Shown: positions 34,743 to 44,869, counted from the first letter of the stretch. The stretch: 64,000 bases of DNA from G965240365 sp965240365 (GCA_965240365.1 OZ251218.1:1612001-1676000); one strand, 5' to 3'. The notes: generated by a model not told the origin, from the letters alone. Numbers and translations are program-made.

Positions 34743-36023
34743 TCAGGGCTTGTTGTCTTTGCGCTTCAGGAATTGATCCAGCGCAAACAGTTCTTCCGTG
34801 GCCTGCAACAGGTCCGGTCGGTTTTCCGCGCTCATGTTTCTGAGCCTGACACTGGGTGAGTGCAGCAGTTTGTTGGTTAAGGTGCGCGCGCACTCCAACA
34901 GGACCTGCTCGGGATCGGCGCCGTTATTGAGTTTCCTGACCGCGCCCCGGATGACTTCCGCCTGAATTTGCCCGGCCTTGCCGCGCAGGGCGCGGATGGT
35001 CGAGACGGCGTCAAGCGAACTGAGCCAGCCCATAAATTCCTGGGCCTGGGTGTCAATGATCTTTTCGGCCTGTTTGGCCGCATTTTGCCGGTTGCGCAGA
35101 TTTTCCCGGATCATGTCCTTGAGATCATCGACACTGTAGAGATAGACATCATCCATATCGCCCACGGCGGCCTCGATATCGCGCGGGACGGCGATATCGA
35201 CCATAAACATGGGTTTGTGTTTGCGCAGCCTGATGGCGTCCTGCGCCATCGCCCGGTCCAGCACGGGCAATGAACTCGCGGTCGCCGAGATCACGATGTC
35301 GGCCTCGGCCAGGTGTTTGGGTATATCCGCGATCTGTATCGCGTAAGCGGAATATTGACGGGCCAGGTGTTGCGAGCGCTGCAAGCCGCGGTTGGCGATG
35401 ATCATCCGGGTCAGGCCATTTTCATGCAGGTGTTTGGCCGCCAGTTCAATGGTTTCGCCGGCGCCCACCAGCAACGCGGTTTGATCCTTGAGCTCGCCGA
35501 AGATCTGTTGCGCCAGCCTGACCGCGGCATAGGCCACGGAGACCGGGTGATTGCCGATGGCCGTGTTGTTGCGCACCTCTTTGGCGACCCGGAACGAGTG
35601 CTGAAACAGACGGTTGAGCTGATGGCCGATGCTGCCCGCCGCCAGCGCCTTTTTATAGGCGTCTTTGAGTTGGCCGAGCACCTGCGGTTCGCCCAGGATC
35701 ATGGAATCAAGGCCGCTGGCAACGCGCAGCACGTGCCGCACGGCATTTTCATCCGGGTGCTGGTATAAAAACGGGCGCAGCAGGCCGGGCGCCACGCCAT
35801 GAAAATGATGCAGCCAGTCAACCGGCTTGCCGTCGATGGCATGATCAAGGCTGCAATAGATCTCGGTGCGGTTGCAGGTCGAGAGTATGGCCGCCTCATG
35901 GACGCCGGTCTGCTGTTTAAGCTCAAACAGCGCGCCGGCGACCGTATCCTGGTTAAAACTCACCCGTTCGCGCACCGCGATCGGCGCGGTCGAATGATTA
36001 ATGCCGTATGCAATAAGTCCCAT
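34743..36023 (-). CDS. hemA: Glutamyl-tRNA reductase
   Basis: First committed enzyme of C5-pathway tetrapyrrole synthesis, making glutamate-1-semialdehyde. The 426-residue protein has the catalytic Cys in [11 protein letters not shown] (about Cys50), the NADPH-binding [16 protein letters not shown], and the C-terminal dimerisation helix. Opening [20 protein letters not shown] is standard. It is divergent from the TPR lipoprotein gene. Confidence 0.96.
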   Translation of the reverse strand: MGLIAYGINHSTAPIAVRERVSFNQDTVAGALFELKQQTGVHEAAILSTCNRTEIYCSLDHAIDGKPVDWLHHFHGVAPGLLRPFLYQHPDENAVRHVLRVASGLDSMILGEPQVLGQLKDAYKKALAAGSIGHQLNRLFQHSFRVAKEVRNNTAIGNHPVSVAYAAVRLAQQIFGELKDQTALLVGAGETIELAAKHLHENGLTRMIIANRGLQRSQHLARQYSAYAIQIADIPKHLAEADIVISATASSLPVLDRAMAQDAIRLRKHKPMFMVDIAVPRDIEAAVGDMDDVYLYSVDDLKDMIRENLRNRQNAAKQAEKIIDTQAQEFMGWLSSLDAVSTIRALRGKAGQIQAEVIRGAVRKLNNGADPEQVLLECARTLTNKLLHSPSVRLRNMSAENRPDLLQATEELFALDQFLKRKDNKP

Positions 36024-36071
36024 GGTATTGGTGATTTAAGTAGTATCTTTATAAAAATTTTGTGCCATGAT

Positions 36072-36101
36072 CCTATAGAATACAAGCGCTAAAATGAACA
36101 A
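36072..36101 (-). promoter_or_regulatory. Possible hemA promoter
   Basis: Reading on the minus strand, TTGTTC and TATAGG are spaced 18 bp, about 50 bp before the hemA ATG. Weak match to sigma-70. The 177-bp divergent gap to the TPR gene holds no other feature I can support. Confidence 0.3.
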
Positions 36102-36200
36102 AAAATAACGGGCCGAATCAAGATAGTAGTAAATCGTGCCGTCGGCCTTGTCAATCATTGTACTGTCCATGATCTTTACTCTATTAAAGCAGGTTAGAAG

Positions 36201-37985
36201 ATGATTAAATGCAAACTATTCCGCAATTTACCGTTGATCTTGCCGGCCCTGTTTATGGCGGCCTGTGTCACCCTGCCCGCGCCGTCCGGCCTTAATAAAG
36301 ACAGCGAAACGGCGGCCGCGGTTCAAACCGCGCCGGACAAGGCCAAGGCAACGGCCGTGGCGCCTGAGCAGCCCGAGCGGCCCGCGCCGGCCAGACCCAA
36401 TATTGCGCTGAGCGAGGATGTCCTGTTCAGGGTGCTGGTGGCCGAACTGGCCGGCCAGCGCGGCCGGGTCAATATCGCGGTCGATCACTATCTGGCGCTG
36501 GCGCGCGAGACCCGGGATCCGCTGGTCATTGAGCGGGCCACGCGCATCGCCGTCTATGCGCGCGATGACGAGGCGGCCGCGGCCGCGGCCGGACTCTGGG
36601 CCGAAGTCGATCCGCATAACGCGGACGCCCATCAGGTGTTGACGGTGATGAGCCTGCGCCGGGGTGATATTGACCGGGCCCTGTCCTATCTTGAAGTCAT
36701 CCTGGCCGCGCCCGCCGGTGAATTTGAGCAAAAGCTGTGGATGATCGCCAATTTTCTCGCGCGCGAAGAAGACCGGCCCGCCGTCATGCGCTTGATGGAG
36801 CGCCTGCTGGAAGATCATATGCAGGATACCGGGGCGCTCTATGCCTTTGCCCATTTGTCGGCGCGCATGGGCGATCTGAGCCGGGCGGAGGGCCTGCTGT
36901 TGCGCGTGCTGGCAGAGAAACCGGCCAATGAGCCGGCCGCGATGAGCTATATCTCCCTGTTGCACAGAAAAGGCCAGACCGGCAAGGCGCTGCGCTTTCT
37001 GGAACAGACGCTTGAAGATCAGGCCGTCGGTTTTGACCTGCGCATGGCCTATGCGCGTCTTCTGACCGATGCCAAACGGTTTGAGGATGCCAGGCGCGAG
37101 TTTGAACGGCTGGCCACGGAAGATCCGCAGCATGTCGATGTGTTGTACGCGCTGGGCCTAATACATTTGCAGGCCGGCCGTCTGGATGAGGCCGAGCCCT
37201 ATTTTCTGCGCCTCGGCCGGCTTAAAATGCGGGTCTTTGACAGCAATTATTATCTGGCCCGCATCGCCGAAGAAAAGGGCGAACTGGACAAGGCCAGCGA
37301 CCTGTATCAGGGCGTGCACGGGGGCGAGGGTTATTTTGACGCGCGTATCCGCCTGAGCCTGATCCTGGCCAAACAGGGCAATGTTGAAAAGGCGCTCGCT
37401 CATATACGCTCAATTGAAAGCGCCAAAGGCGACGAGCGGCTGTTGCTGATCCAGGCCGAGGCCGAAATCCTGACCGAGCGGCGGCGCTATGCCGAGGCCA
37501 TGGCCGTGTATGACCGCGCGCTGGCCGCGGAAACCGACCATGACCTGCTCTATGCGCGCGCCATGCTGGCCGAGAAGATAGGGCGGCTGGATATCCTGGA
37601 GGCCGACCTGAAGGTGATCCTGGCCGAAGACCGGGATAATGCCACGGTATTAAACGCGCTCGGCTACACCCTGGCCGATCGCACCGACCGCTATGAAGAG
37701 GCGTATGACTACATCAAGCGGGCCCATGAATTAAGCCCGGATGACTTCTATATCCTCGACAGCATGGGCTGGGTCTTGTACCGTCTCGGCCGGCTGGACG
37801 AAGCCGTCAAATATCTGCGTCAAGCGCTGGCCCTGCAAAATGACCCGGAGATTGCCGCCCACCTGGGCGAGGTGTTATGGGTAATGGGCGATAAAAAAAC
37901 CGCCAGGGAAGTCTGGGAAACGGCGCTCAAGGCCACCCCGGCGGATGACAAATTATTAAAAGTCATCGAACGCTTTAAGCCGTGA
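36201..37985 (+). CDS. TPR-repeat lipoprotein
   Basis: A 594-residue protein with a lipobox (LFMAAC, lipid Cys22) and about ten tetratricopeptide repeats from residue 75 onward, the clearest near the C-terminus (NALGYTLADRTDRYEEAYDY and YLRQALALQNDPEIAAHLGE). Predicted outer-membrane or periplasmic scaffold. A TPR protein next to lolB is conserved in many gammaproteobacteria; its job is unknown, though the location suggests the lipoprotein or envelope pathway. It overlaps lolB by 4 bp (GTGA). Confidence 0.88.
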   Translation: MIKCKLFRNLPLILPALFMAACVTLPAPSGLNKDSETAAAVQTAPDKAKATAVAPEQPERPAPARPNIALSEDVLFRVLVAELAGQRGRVNIAVDHYLALARETRDPLVIERATRIAVYARDDEAAAAAAGLWAEVDPHNADAHQVLTVMSLRRGDIDRALSYLEVILAAPAGEFEQKLWMIANFLAREEDRPAVMRLMERLLEDHMQDTGALYAFAHLSARMGDLSRAEGLLLRVLAEKPANEPAAMSYISLLHRKGQTGKALRFLEQTLEDQAVGFDLRMAYARLLTDAKRFEDARREFERLATEDPQHVDVLYALGLIHLQAGRLDEAEPYFLRLGRLKMRVFDSNYYLARIAEEKGELDKASDLYQGVHGGEGYFDARIRLSLILAKQGNVEKALAHIRSIESAKGDERLLLIQAEAEILTERRRYAEAMAVYDRALAAETDHDLLYARAMLAEKIGRLDILEADLKVILAEDRDNATVLNALGYTLADRTDRYEEAYDYIKRAHELSPDDFYILDSMGWVLYRLGRLDEAVKYLRQALALQNDPEIAAHLGEVLWVMGDKKTAREVWETALKATPADDKLLKVIERFKP

Positions 37986-38587
37986 TCCGAACCGCCGGCG
38001 TTGTCCTGGCAGCGCTGCTGATCAATGCCTGCGCGCCGCCTCTGCTGCCGGAAAAAGCGGGCCCGGCCAACAGCGCCCTCTGGCAGCGCCACAGGCTGGC
38101 CATGAGCGCCCTTGATTCCTGGCATGTCAAGGGCCGCATTGCGCTGGAAAACGAGCGCGACAGCGGCACATTAAGCCTCTACTGGCGGCAACAGGGCCCG
38201 GCTTATGAACTGCGCTTCATTGCGCCGCTCGGCCAGGGCGCCTACCTGCTCAAGGGCGCGCCCGGCGCGGTGTCCATGCGCGGGCCAAAGGACCTTTACC
38301 TGACCGCGACCACGGCCCGGCAGTTAATGGCCCGGGGCCTCGGCTGGGATGTGAATCTGGACGGACTCAACTACTGGCTGCGCGGCATACCCGCGCCGGG
38401 CCTGTCTTATAGGCAGCTTCGGCTTGACCACAAGGGGCGGCTCCGGCGCCTGCAACAAGCCGGCTTTGAGCTCCGTATTGACCGCTATACCGAGGTTCAG
38501 GGTCTGTCATTGCCGCAAAAATTATCGATCAGGCATGCGGCCCTGCGGCTGAAACTCGTTATCCGCGACTGGGAAATTCCGCGCTGA
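37982..38587 (+). CDS. lolB: Outer-membrane lipoprotein-insertion protein LolB
   Basis: Accepts lipoproteins from LolA and inserts them in the outer membrane. The 201-residue precursor has a lipobox (LLINACAPP, lipid Cys17) and the LolB beta-sheet core (SWHVKGRIALENERDSGTLS, then LNYWLRGIPAPG). GTG 37982 is coupled to the TPR gene, and its stop overlaps the ispE start (TGATG). Confidence 0.92.
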   Translation: MIRTAGVVLAALLINACAPPLLPEKAGPANSALWQRHRLAMSALDSWHVKGRIALENERDSGTLSLYWRQQGPAYELRFIAPLGQGAYLLKGAPGAVSMRGPKDLYLTATTARQLMARGLGWDVNLDGLNYWLRGIPAPGLSYRQLRLDHKGRLRRLQQAGFELRIDRYTEVQGLSLPQKLSIRHAALRLKLVIRDWEIPR

Positions 38588-39471
38588 TGTTAAGCACGGC
38601 ATGGCCCGCGCCGGCCAAGCTCAATCTCTTTCTGCATATTACCGGCCGCCGTGATGATGGCTATCATCTGCTGCAAACCGCGTTTCAGTTTATTGACTGG
38701 CAGGATTCGCTGGATTTCAAAATCCACGCGCGGGCAGGGATCACACGCGCTTCCGCGCTAAAGGATGTCGCGCCGGAGCAGGATCTGGTAGTGCGCGCCG
38801 CGCGCAGGCTGAAACAGCACACCGGCTGCGGCCAGGGCGCGGATATCTTCGTGCGCAAACGGATCCCGCTCGGCGGCGGGCTGGGCGGCGGCAGCTCGGA
38901 CGCGGCCACCACGCTGGTGGCGCTGAATCATCTGTGGGGCACGGGTTGCGGCACGGATGAACTGGCGCGCCTGGGGCTGGAACTGGGGGCCGATGTGCCG
39001 GTTTTCGTGCGCGCCCGTTCGGCCTGGGCCGAGGGCATTGGAGAAAAAATGACCCGACTGGAACCGCGGGAAGCGGTTTATCTGGTTATCCATCCGGGTT
39101 GCAGCGTGGCCACCGCCGCGGTTTTCAAGGCCGCTGATTTGACACGCAATACGCCTGCAATCACAATACGCGACTTTCTCGAAAGCGGCGGCGTAAATGA
39201 CTGTGAAGCCGTGGTCAGGAGGCTTTATGGCGAGGTTGCGAAGGCGCTCGACTGGCTCCGCGGCTTTGCCCCGGCCCGGCTGACCGGCGCCGGCGCCTGT
39301 CTGTTTGCGGCGTTTGCAAACCGGCGGGCCGCCGCCGCCGTAAAAGCGCGGGCGCCGGCCCGGTGGCAGGCCCGTATCGTCCAGGGCATGAACCGCTCGC
39401 CATTGCTGGATCGGCTGTCGGATGAAGCCCGGCGCGGCCGGCCTTATGACGCGCGGAACGGCAAACATTGA
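38587..39471 (+). CDS. ispE: 4-diphosphocytidyl-2-C-methyl-D-erythritol kinase
   Basis: GHMP-family kinase of the non-mevalonate isoprenoid pathway. The 294-residue protein has WPAPAKLNLFLHITGRRDDG at the N-terminus, the ATP-binding IPLGGGLGGGSSDAA, and the C-terminal ARLTGAGACLF motif. Part of a TPR-lolB-ispE-tRNA-prs run. Confidence 0.96.
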   Translation: MLSTAWPAPAKLNLFLHITGRRDDGYHLLQTAFQFIDWQDSLDFKIHARAGITRASALKDVAPEQDLVVRAARRLKQHTGCGQGADIFVRKRIPLGGGLGGGSSDAATTLVALNHLWGTGCGTDELARLGLELGADVPVFVRARSAWAEGIGEKMTRLEPREAVYLVIHPGCSVATAAVFKAADLTRNTPAITIRDFLESGGVNDCEAVVRRLYGEVAKALDWLRGFAPARLTGAGACLFAAFANRRAAAAVKARAPARWQARIVQGMNRSPLLDRLSDEARRGRPYDARNGKH

Positions 39472-39479
39472 GCATAAAT

Positions 39480-39555
39480 TGGGGCATAGCCAAGTTGGTA
39501 AGGCACAGGGTTTTGATCCCTGCATTCCCAGGTTCGAGTCCTGGTGCCCCAGCCA
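39480..39555 (+). tRNA. tRNA-Gln (anticodon TTG)
   Basis: 76 bases including encoded CCA. The acceptor stem TGGGGCA pairs with the complementary TGCCCCA, and the anticodon loop is TTTTGAT. The T arm GGTTCGAGTC is standard. It lies between ispE and prs, its usual gammaproteobacterial position. Confidence 0.97.
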
Positions 39556-39585
39556 TTTTTGAATAGTCCGGAGCAAGCTACCATC

Positions 39586-40539
39586 ATGTCCGTTGCCAAT
39601 ATGGTGATATTCAGCGGCAATGCCAACCCCAAACTGGCATTGCAGGCGGCCGACTACCTCAATATGCCGCTCGGCAAGATTTCTGTCGGGCGCTTCAGCG
39701 ATGGCGAGGTCATGGTCGAGGTCAACGAAAACGTGCGCGGCCGTGATTGTTATATCATGCAGACAGTCTCCGCGCCGACCAACGATAACCTGATGGAAAT
39801 GCTGGTTATCGCGGACGCGCTGCGGCGCGCCTCGGCCACCCGCATCACCGCCGTTATCCCTTATCTCGGCTATGCCCGCCAGGATCGGCGTTCACGCTCG
39901 GCGCGGGTGCCGATCAGCGCCAAGGTGGTGGCCAATATGATCACGGCGGCCGGCATAGACCGCGTGCTTACCGTTGATCTGCATGCCGATCAGATCCAGG
40001 GCTTTTTTGATATTCCGCTGGACAATGTCTATGCCTCGCCGGTGCTGCTGGGGGATTTATGGAAGCACAAATACCCGGATTTAATGGTGGTCTCGCCCGA
40101 CGTGGGCGGCGTGGTGCGCGCCCGGGCGCTGGCCAAACGCCTGGACGACACCGATCTGGCCATCATCGACAAACGCCGCCCGAACCCGAATCAGTCCGAG
40201 GTGATGAATATCATCGGCGATGTGGCCGGGCGCACCTGTGTCATTATTGACGATCTGGTCGATACGGCCGGCACCCTGGGCAACGCCGCCGACGTGTTGA
40301 AAGATGTGGGCGCGACAAAAGTCGTCGCCTATTGCACCCACGCCGTGCTGTCCGGCAACGCGCTCAAAAATATAGAGGATTCAAGGCTTGATGAATTGGT
40401 GGTAACGGATACAATCCCGCTGCGTTCCAATGTCGCCGCCTGCGGGCGTATCCGGCAACTCAGCGTGGCCGCGCTGCTGGCCGAGAGTATGCGCCGGATC
40501 GCCGAGGCCGAATCCCTGAGCTCGATGTTTCTGGATTGA
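39586..40539 (+). CDS. prs: Ribose-phosphate pyrophosphokinase
   Basis: Makes PRPP from ribose-5-phosphate and ATP for nucleotide, histidine and tryptophan synthesis. The 317-residue enzyme has the flexible-loop [16 protein letters not shown] and the PRPP-binding [17 protein letters not shown] 39586 follows GGAG; a frame open from 39544 overlaps the tRNA and is rejected. Confidence 0.96.
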   Translation: MSVANMVIFSGNANPKLALQAADYLNMPLGKISVGRFSDGEVMVEVNENVRGRDCYIMQTVSAPTNDNLMEMLVIADALRRASATRITAVIPYLGYARQDRRSRSARVPISAKVVANMITAAGIDRVLTVDLHADQIQGFFDIPLDNVYASPVLLGDLWKHKYPDLMVVSPDVGGVVRARALAKRLDDTDLAIIDKRRPNPNQSEVMNIIGDVAGRTCVIIDDLVDTAGTLGNAADVLKDVGATKVVAYCTHAVLSGNALKNIEDSRLDELVVTDTIPLRSNVAACGRIRQLSVAALLAESMRRIAEAESLSSMFLD

Positions 40540-40587
40540 GCTTGCCCCGGCCGTGTATATTCCAATCAGTGAAGGAGCTTTGCAAAA

Positions 40588-41250
40588 ATGAACCAGTTTG
40601 AACTCGTTGCCGAGGCGCGGACAGAGGCGGGCAAGGGCGCGAGCCGCCGCCTGCGCCGCCAGGGCAAATTGCCCGGCATTGTCTATGGCGCCGCCGGGGC
40701 GGAAACCCCGATCAGCCTGAATCATAACGATGTCATGCACCACCTTGAGCATGAGGCCTTTTATTCGCATATTCTGACCCTGAAACTGGACGATGCGGCT
40801 GAAAAAGTGGTGCTCAAAGACCTGCAACGCCATCCCTACAAGCGTTCGGTGTTGCATATCGACTTGCAGCGTATCAATGAGGATGAGACATTGACCATGC
40901 GCGTGCCGCTGCACTTTCTCAACGAAGACAAGTGCGCCGGCGTCAAACAGGGCGGCGGGGTGATCAGTCATCTGGTGACCGAACTGGACGTGGTCTGTCT
41001 GCCCAAAGACCTGCCGGAATATCTGGAAGTCGATATGCTGGACGTGAATCTGGGCGACGCCGTACATTTAAGCGATCTTGAGTTTCCCGCGGGCGTGCAG
41101 TCTTACGCGCTGTTACATGGCGGTGACGAGCGGCTTTCCATCGCCTCCGTACATGCGCCCAAAGGCGCTTTGAGCGATGATGAAGCCGCGCCCGAAGCCG
41201 ATGAAGACGCCGCTGCCGCCGCCGAGCCTGAAAAATCCGGCAAGGCCTGA
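40588..41250 (+). CDS. rplY: Ribosomal protein L25 (long, Ctc type)
   Basis: 5S rRNA-binding large-subunit protein. The 220-residue long form has the L25 domain (residues about 1-95, with LPGIVYGAAGAETPISLNHN) and the TL5/Ctc C-terminal domain, then a short acidic Ala-rich tail. AAGGAG precedes the ATG. It lies between prs and pth as expected. Confidence 0.95.
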   Translation: MNQFELVAEARTEAGKGASRRLRRQGKLPGIVYGAAGAETPISLNHNDVMHHLEHEAFYSHILTLKLDDAAEKVVLKDLQRHPYKRSVLHIDLQRINEDETLTMRVPLHFLNEDKCAGVKQGGGVISHLVTELDVVCLPKDLPEYLEVDMLDVNLGDAVHLSDLEFPAGVQSYALLHGGDERLSIASVHAPKGALSDDEAAPEADEDAAAAAEPEKSGKA

Positions 41251-41296
41251 TATGGAAACGCGGATCAATCCAGAGTTGCCGCGTTAAAACAGCCGC

Positions 41297-41986
41297 ATGC
41301 CGGCCCCCCTCAAACTGATTGTCGGCCTCGGCAATCCCGGCGCGCGCTATGCCATGACCCGGCATAACGCCGGTTTCTGGTTTATTGATGCGCTGGCCGC
41401 CAGATTTTCCGTGGACTTTTCCGCCGACCGGAAATTTCACTCCGAACTCGGCCGTTATCGGAGCGGCCCCGTGGATTGCCGCCTGTGCAAGCCGCAGACC
41501 TTTATGAACGAGAGCGGCACGGCCGTCTCCGCCCTGCTCGGTTATTACAAGCTCCCGCTGGAGCAAGTGTTGATCGTGCATGACGAGATCGACCTTGCGC
41601 CGGGCAATGTCCGTTTCAAGATCGGCGGTGGTCATGGCGGCAATAACGGCCTGCGGGATATTATCGGCAAAACGGGCCATAAAGGGTTTAATCGCCTGCG
41701 AATCGGCGTGGGTCATCCCGGCAGCGCCGACCGGGTCCTGGCTTATGTGCTGGCAAGACCGGCCCCGGAGCATGAACAGGCCATAAACAACGGCATCCGC
41801 CGGGTGCTTGATGAGCACGAAAAGCTGTTCGCCGGCCAAATCCAGGATTTGATGAACCTGTTGAATGAACGCAACAAACCGGCCGCCGGGCAGGCAAACG
41901 GGAATGGCCCCCCCTCCCGTCATTCCGGCCTGCCTGCTACAGGCAGGCGAAAGCCGGAATCCACGAAGGGAGTGCCGGGGTGTTGA
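41297..41986 (+). CDS. pth: Peptidyl-tRNA hydrolase with repeat-derived C-terminal tail
   Basis: Recycles peptidyl-tRNA. The body (residues 1-195) is standard: LIVGLGNPGARYAMTRHNAG with the catalytic His, then KPQTFMNESG and HDEIDLAPGNVRFKIGGGHGG. The last 35 residues (from about GNGPPSRHSG) are encoded by an intergenic-type repeat (41918-41963) containing the 19-bp palindrome, which extends the frame well past the usual end near residue 190-195. The added tail is Pro/Arg/Ser-rich and unlikely to fold. Confidence 0.93.
   Translation: MPAPLKLIVGLGNPGARYAMTRHNAGFWFIDALAARFSVDFSADRKFHSELGRYRSGPVDCRLCKPQTFMNESGTAVSALLGYYKLPLEQVLIVHDEIDLAPGNVRFKIGGGHGGNNGLRDIIGKTGHKGFNRLRIGVGHPGSADRVLAYVLARPAPEHEQAINNGIRRVLDEHEKLFAGQIQDLMNLLNERNKPAAGQANGNGPPSRHSGLPATGRRKPESTKGVPGC
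41918..41963. repeat. GTCATTCC repeat with nested palindrome, inside the pth frame
   Basis: CGTCATTCCGGC and GAAAGCCGGAATCC are the two halves of the standard repeat, here split by CTGCCTGCTACAGGCAGG. Compare the uninterrupted GTCATTCCGGCGAAAGCCGG at 21971. Confidence 0.85.
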
Positions 41987-42037
41987 ATGGACTCCGGTCT
42001 TTACCTGCCCGCAAGAAGCCAGCCGGAATTAAGCCCT

Positions 42038-43129
42038 ATGGGTTTTAAATGCGGTATCGTAGGTTTGCCCAATGTCGGCAAGTCCACACTCTTCAACGCC
42101 TTGACCCGCGCGGCCATTGCCGCCGAAAATTATCCCTTTTGCACGATTGACCCGCATATCGGCGTGGTGGCGGTGCCCGATCCGCGCCTCGGGCAACTGG
42201 CTGATCTGGTCAGGCCGGAAAAACAGACGCCGGCCCACATGGAGTTTGTCGATATTGCCGGCCTGGTTGAAGGCGCCTCGAAAGGCGAGGGTCTGGGCAA
42301 TCAGTTCCTGGCCAATATCCGCGAGACACAGGCCGTTTTGCAGGTCGTGCGCTGTTTCGATGACGATAATATCGGCCATGTCGCGGGCCGGGTCGATCCC
42401 GTCTCCGACATCGGCGTGATCAATACCGAATTGTGTCTGGCCGATCAGGAAACCGTCGGCAAGGCCCTGCAAAAGACCGGCAAGTTGAGCCTGAGCGGCG
42501 ACAAGACGGCCAGACGCAGGCAGGAGAAACTTGAATCGATCATGGCGCACCTTGACCAGGGTCTGGCGGTCAGGTCGATGGGCCTCTCCGCGGAGGAGGC
42601 CGCCCTCGTCAGGGATTTGCAGTTATTGACTGCAAAGCCGGCGCTGTATATTGCCAATGTTGAAGAAGACGGTCTCTATACCAACCCGTGGCTCGGCAAG
42701 ATACAGGCATTGATCGAGGCGGAAGGCGCGCCGCTGATCCCGATCTCGGCCGCCATTGAAGCGGAGATCGCGCAACTGGACCCGCCTGAAAAACAGGAAT
42801 TTCTGGCGGCAATGGGCATGGAAGCGCCGGGCCTGAATCGTATTATCCGCGCCGGCTATCAAAGGCTGGGCCTGCATACCTATTTTACAGCCGGGCCGAA
42901 GGAAGCGCGGGCCTGGACGATCCCGGTCGGGGCAACGGCCCCGGAGGCGGCGGGTGTCATCCACTCTGATTTTGAGCGTGGTTTTATCCGGGCCGAAGTG
43001 ACCGCCTTTGCCGATTATATGGCCTGCCGAGGGGAGCAGGGCGCAAAAGAGGCGGGCAAGTGGCGCTCCGAAGGCAAGGATTATATCGTCAATGACGGCG
43101 ATGTGATTCTGTTCCGGTTTAATGTTTAG
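42038..43129 (+). CDS. ychF: Ribosome-binding GTPase/ATPase YchF
   Basis: Obg-family P-loop ATPase that binds ribosomes. The 363-residue protein starts [17 protein letters not shown] (G1), has [20 protein letters not shown] (G3), and ends in a TGS domain ([14 protein letters not shown]). ATG 42038 is the family start; a frame open from 41987 is spurious. Downstream of pth, as in other gammaproteobacteria. Confidence 0.96.
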   Translation: MGFKCGIVGLPNVGKSTLFNALTRAAIAAENYPFCTIDPHIGVVAVPDPRLGQLADLVRPEKQTPAHMEFVDIAGLVEGASKGEGLGNQFLANIRETQAVLQVVRCFDDDNIGHVAGRVDPVSDIGVINTELCLADQETVGKALQKTGKLSLSGDKTARRRQEKLESIMAHLDQGLAVRSMGLSAEEAALVRDLQLLTAKPALYIANVEEDGLYTNPWLGKIQALIEAEGAPLIPISAAIEAEIAQLDPPEKQEFLAAMGMEAPGLNRIIRAGYQRLGLHTYFTAGPKEARAWTIPVGATAPEAAGVIHSDFERGFIRAEVTAFADYMACRGEQGAKEAGKWRSEGKDYIVNDGDVILFRFNV

Positions 43130-43151
43130 GGAAAGTCCTGAAAAAAAAGTC

Positions 43152-43841
43152 ATGGACTCGCTGAAGCTCGGCCGGGAGATTATAAAAACAGCCCGTGATT
43201 TTAACCTCAGCGGTTTGAGCGCGGGCACATCGGGCAATCTGAGCGCCCGGCACGCGCGCGGCTTTTGTATCACGCCGAGCGCCGTGGCCTACCGTGAACT
43301 GTCGCCCGAAGATATTGTGTTGTGTGGCCCGGACGGCCGCATCATCTCGGGTCATCTCCCCCCTTCCAGCGAATGGCCGTTACATGCCTCGATTTATGCG
43401 GCCAGAGCGGAGGTCAACGCCATCGCGCATGTGCATTCCGCCTATGCCACCGCGCTGGCCTGCCTGCGAAAACCCATCCCGCCGTTTCATTACATGGTGG
43501 CCACAGCGGGCGGTAGTGAAATTCCCTGCGCCGAATATGCCACCTTCGGCTCCGAGGCCCTGGCAAAAAATGTCGTGGCGGCATTAAAGGGCCAGCGGGC
43601 CTGTTTAATGGCCAATCATGGCCTGATCGCCATCGGCGCCGACATCGCCGCAGCCTATAAACTGGCCGGGGAGGTGGAATCACTCGCACAGCAATATTGT
43701 CTCTGCCTGCAAGCCGGCCAACCCATATTGCTGGACGATGCCGAAATGCGGGTCAATATCGAAAAGTTCAAGACCTATGGAAAAACACCCGGCCCGCAAG
43801 GGCCGGAGCAGGGCGGTAAAGGTTCTGATTGGAAGCCCTGA
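43152..43841 (+). CDS. Class II aldolase/adducin-family protein
   Basis: A 229-residue zinc-dependent aldolase-like enzyme related to L-fuculose-phosphate aldolase, MtnB and YgbL. It has SGNLSARH in the phosphate loop, the acid in SSEWPLH, the metal His pair in AHVHSAYAT, and the third His in ANHGLI. Substrate not assignable. ATG 43152 is preferred over 43122, which would overlap ychF by 8 bp, although either could be used. Probably co-transcribed with ychF. Confidence 0.85.
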   Translation: MDSLKLGREIIKTARDFNLSGLSAGTSGNLSARHARGFCITPSAVAYRELSPEDIVLCGPDGRIISGHLPPSSEWPLHASIYAARAEVNAIAHVHSAYATALACLRKPIPPFHYMVATAGGSEIPCAEYATFGSEALAKNVVAALKGQRACLMANHGLIAIGADIAAAYKLAGEVESLAQQYCLCLQAGQPILLDDAEMRVNIEKFKTYGKTPGPQGPEQGGKGSDWKP

Positions 43842-43861
43842 ATAAATCCATCCTGGATTTC

Positions 43862-43881
43862 CCTGCCTGCTGCAGGCAGGG
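43862..43881. repeat. Isolated copy of the 19-bp palindrome
   Basis: CCTGCCTGCTGCAGGCAGGG, standing alone 20 bp after the aldolase stop with no flanking GTCATTCC repeat. Confidence 0.8.
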
Positions 43882-43948
43882 CTTCAAAATCAATGACTTA
43901 CGTCATTGCCAAGTTATTGATTCTGGGGCGGCACGTCCCTGTACCGCA

Positions 43949-43975
43949 GGAAACTCTGATTCAATCAGAGTTTCC
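43949..43975. terminator. Strong hairpin between convergent genes
   Basis: GGAAACTCTGATT and AATCAGAGTTTCC form a perfect 13-bp stem with a one-base loop. It lies between the aldolase gene (plus) and the SMP-30-like gene (minus) and could act as a bidirectional terminator, though it lacks a clear T run. Confidence 0.5.
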
Positions 43976-43987
43976 GATTAAACAAGA

Positions 43988-44869
43988 TCATTCCGGCCGG
44001 ATTTTATAGCCAAGCAGTCTGTTTTCCAGCATCAACGGGATCAATAGCAGGTCTTTTCCCATTATCAATTCAAGATCGGCGCTGCCCTGGTTAAAATCGA
44101 GCAATTTGGCGGCCTCGCCGCGGGCTGTGATATGGAACAGGCCGCCGTTTACCCAGTCGGTGACGTAAAAACCGAGCTCATCGCTGCCTTCAACCCCGTC
44201 CAGATTGCCGACCGGCGTGCCGGCGCCGATGGATTCGATATTGCCGCTGGCCAGCGAGATGCGTTTTAAGTGGCCGGCCGTTTCCGTTCTGAAGCCATCG
44301 GTCATTTTGCCCCAACTGGCGACAATGAGGTCGCCGCCGCCGCACAGCAGGCCGTTCGGATTTTCGAGCGCTTCGGTCTCCAGCCAGATACTGAAGTCCC
44401 CGTCGCGCAGGATATGAATCCTGTTTAACACCATGTCGGAGACATAAATCTCTCCGCCCGCGCAGGCCGCGGCGTCATTCAAAAAGCGCGCATCGTTGAC
44501 CTTGTATTTTTTGACCCGGCCGTTATCAATTTTAATCTCGACCAGTTCATCAATGTCCGTCACATACAAGGTCCGCTCATGCAGCGCGAGGCCCTTTGGC
44601 GCATTAAGCCCGCTAATCCACTTTTTACGGAGCAGGCGGCCATCCGGCGAGACGATGGAGATATAACCGTTGCCGTCTTTGTCGGTCGGGCCGCCGTTGA
44701 CATTGGAGACATACAGGTGATTGAGCCAGGGGTTGTAAACCACGGACTCCGGGTTTTCAAAACCTTCGAGTTGCCAGAGTTGTTCCGGCGCTCCGCCGCC
44801 GGCATGGAGCCTGCCGCTGAATAACAGGAACAGGCAAACGAAATAGCAGGGTATATTTTTTGTGATCAT
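43988..44869 (-). CDS. Periplasmic SMP-30/NHL-type beta-propeller protein
   Basis: A 293-residue exported protein with signal peptide (CYFVCLFLLFSGRLHAGG). The rest resembles SMP-30/gluconolactonase or NHL propellers (GFENPESVVYNPWLNHLYVS, LNAPKGLALHERTLYVTDID and similar strands). Catalytic activity is not clear. ATG 44869 has AGGAG upstream and gives the signal peptide; an ATG at 44929 would overlap trpC. It follows trpC and may be read through from it. Confidence 0.8.
   Translation of the reverse strand: MITKNIPCYFVCLFLLFSGRLHAGGGAPEQLWQLEGFENPESVVYNPWLNHLYVSNVNGGPTDKDGNGYISIVSPDGRLLRKKWISGLNAPKGLALHERTLYVTDIDELVEIKIDNGRVKKYKVNDARFLNDAAACAGGEIYVSDMVLNRIHILRDGDFSIWLETEALENPNGLLCGGGDLIVASWGKMTDGFRTETAGHLKRISLASGNIESIGAGTPVGNLDGVEGSDELGFYVTDWVNGGLFHITARGEAAKLLDFNQGSADLELIMGKDLLLIPLMLENRLLGYKIRPE

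Noticed and set aside
36228..37133. Long antisense ORF within the TPR gene
   Set aside because: Product is low-complexity and mirrors the GC-rich codon pattern of the real gene.
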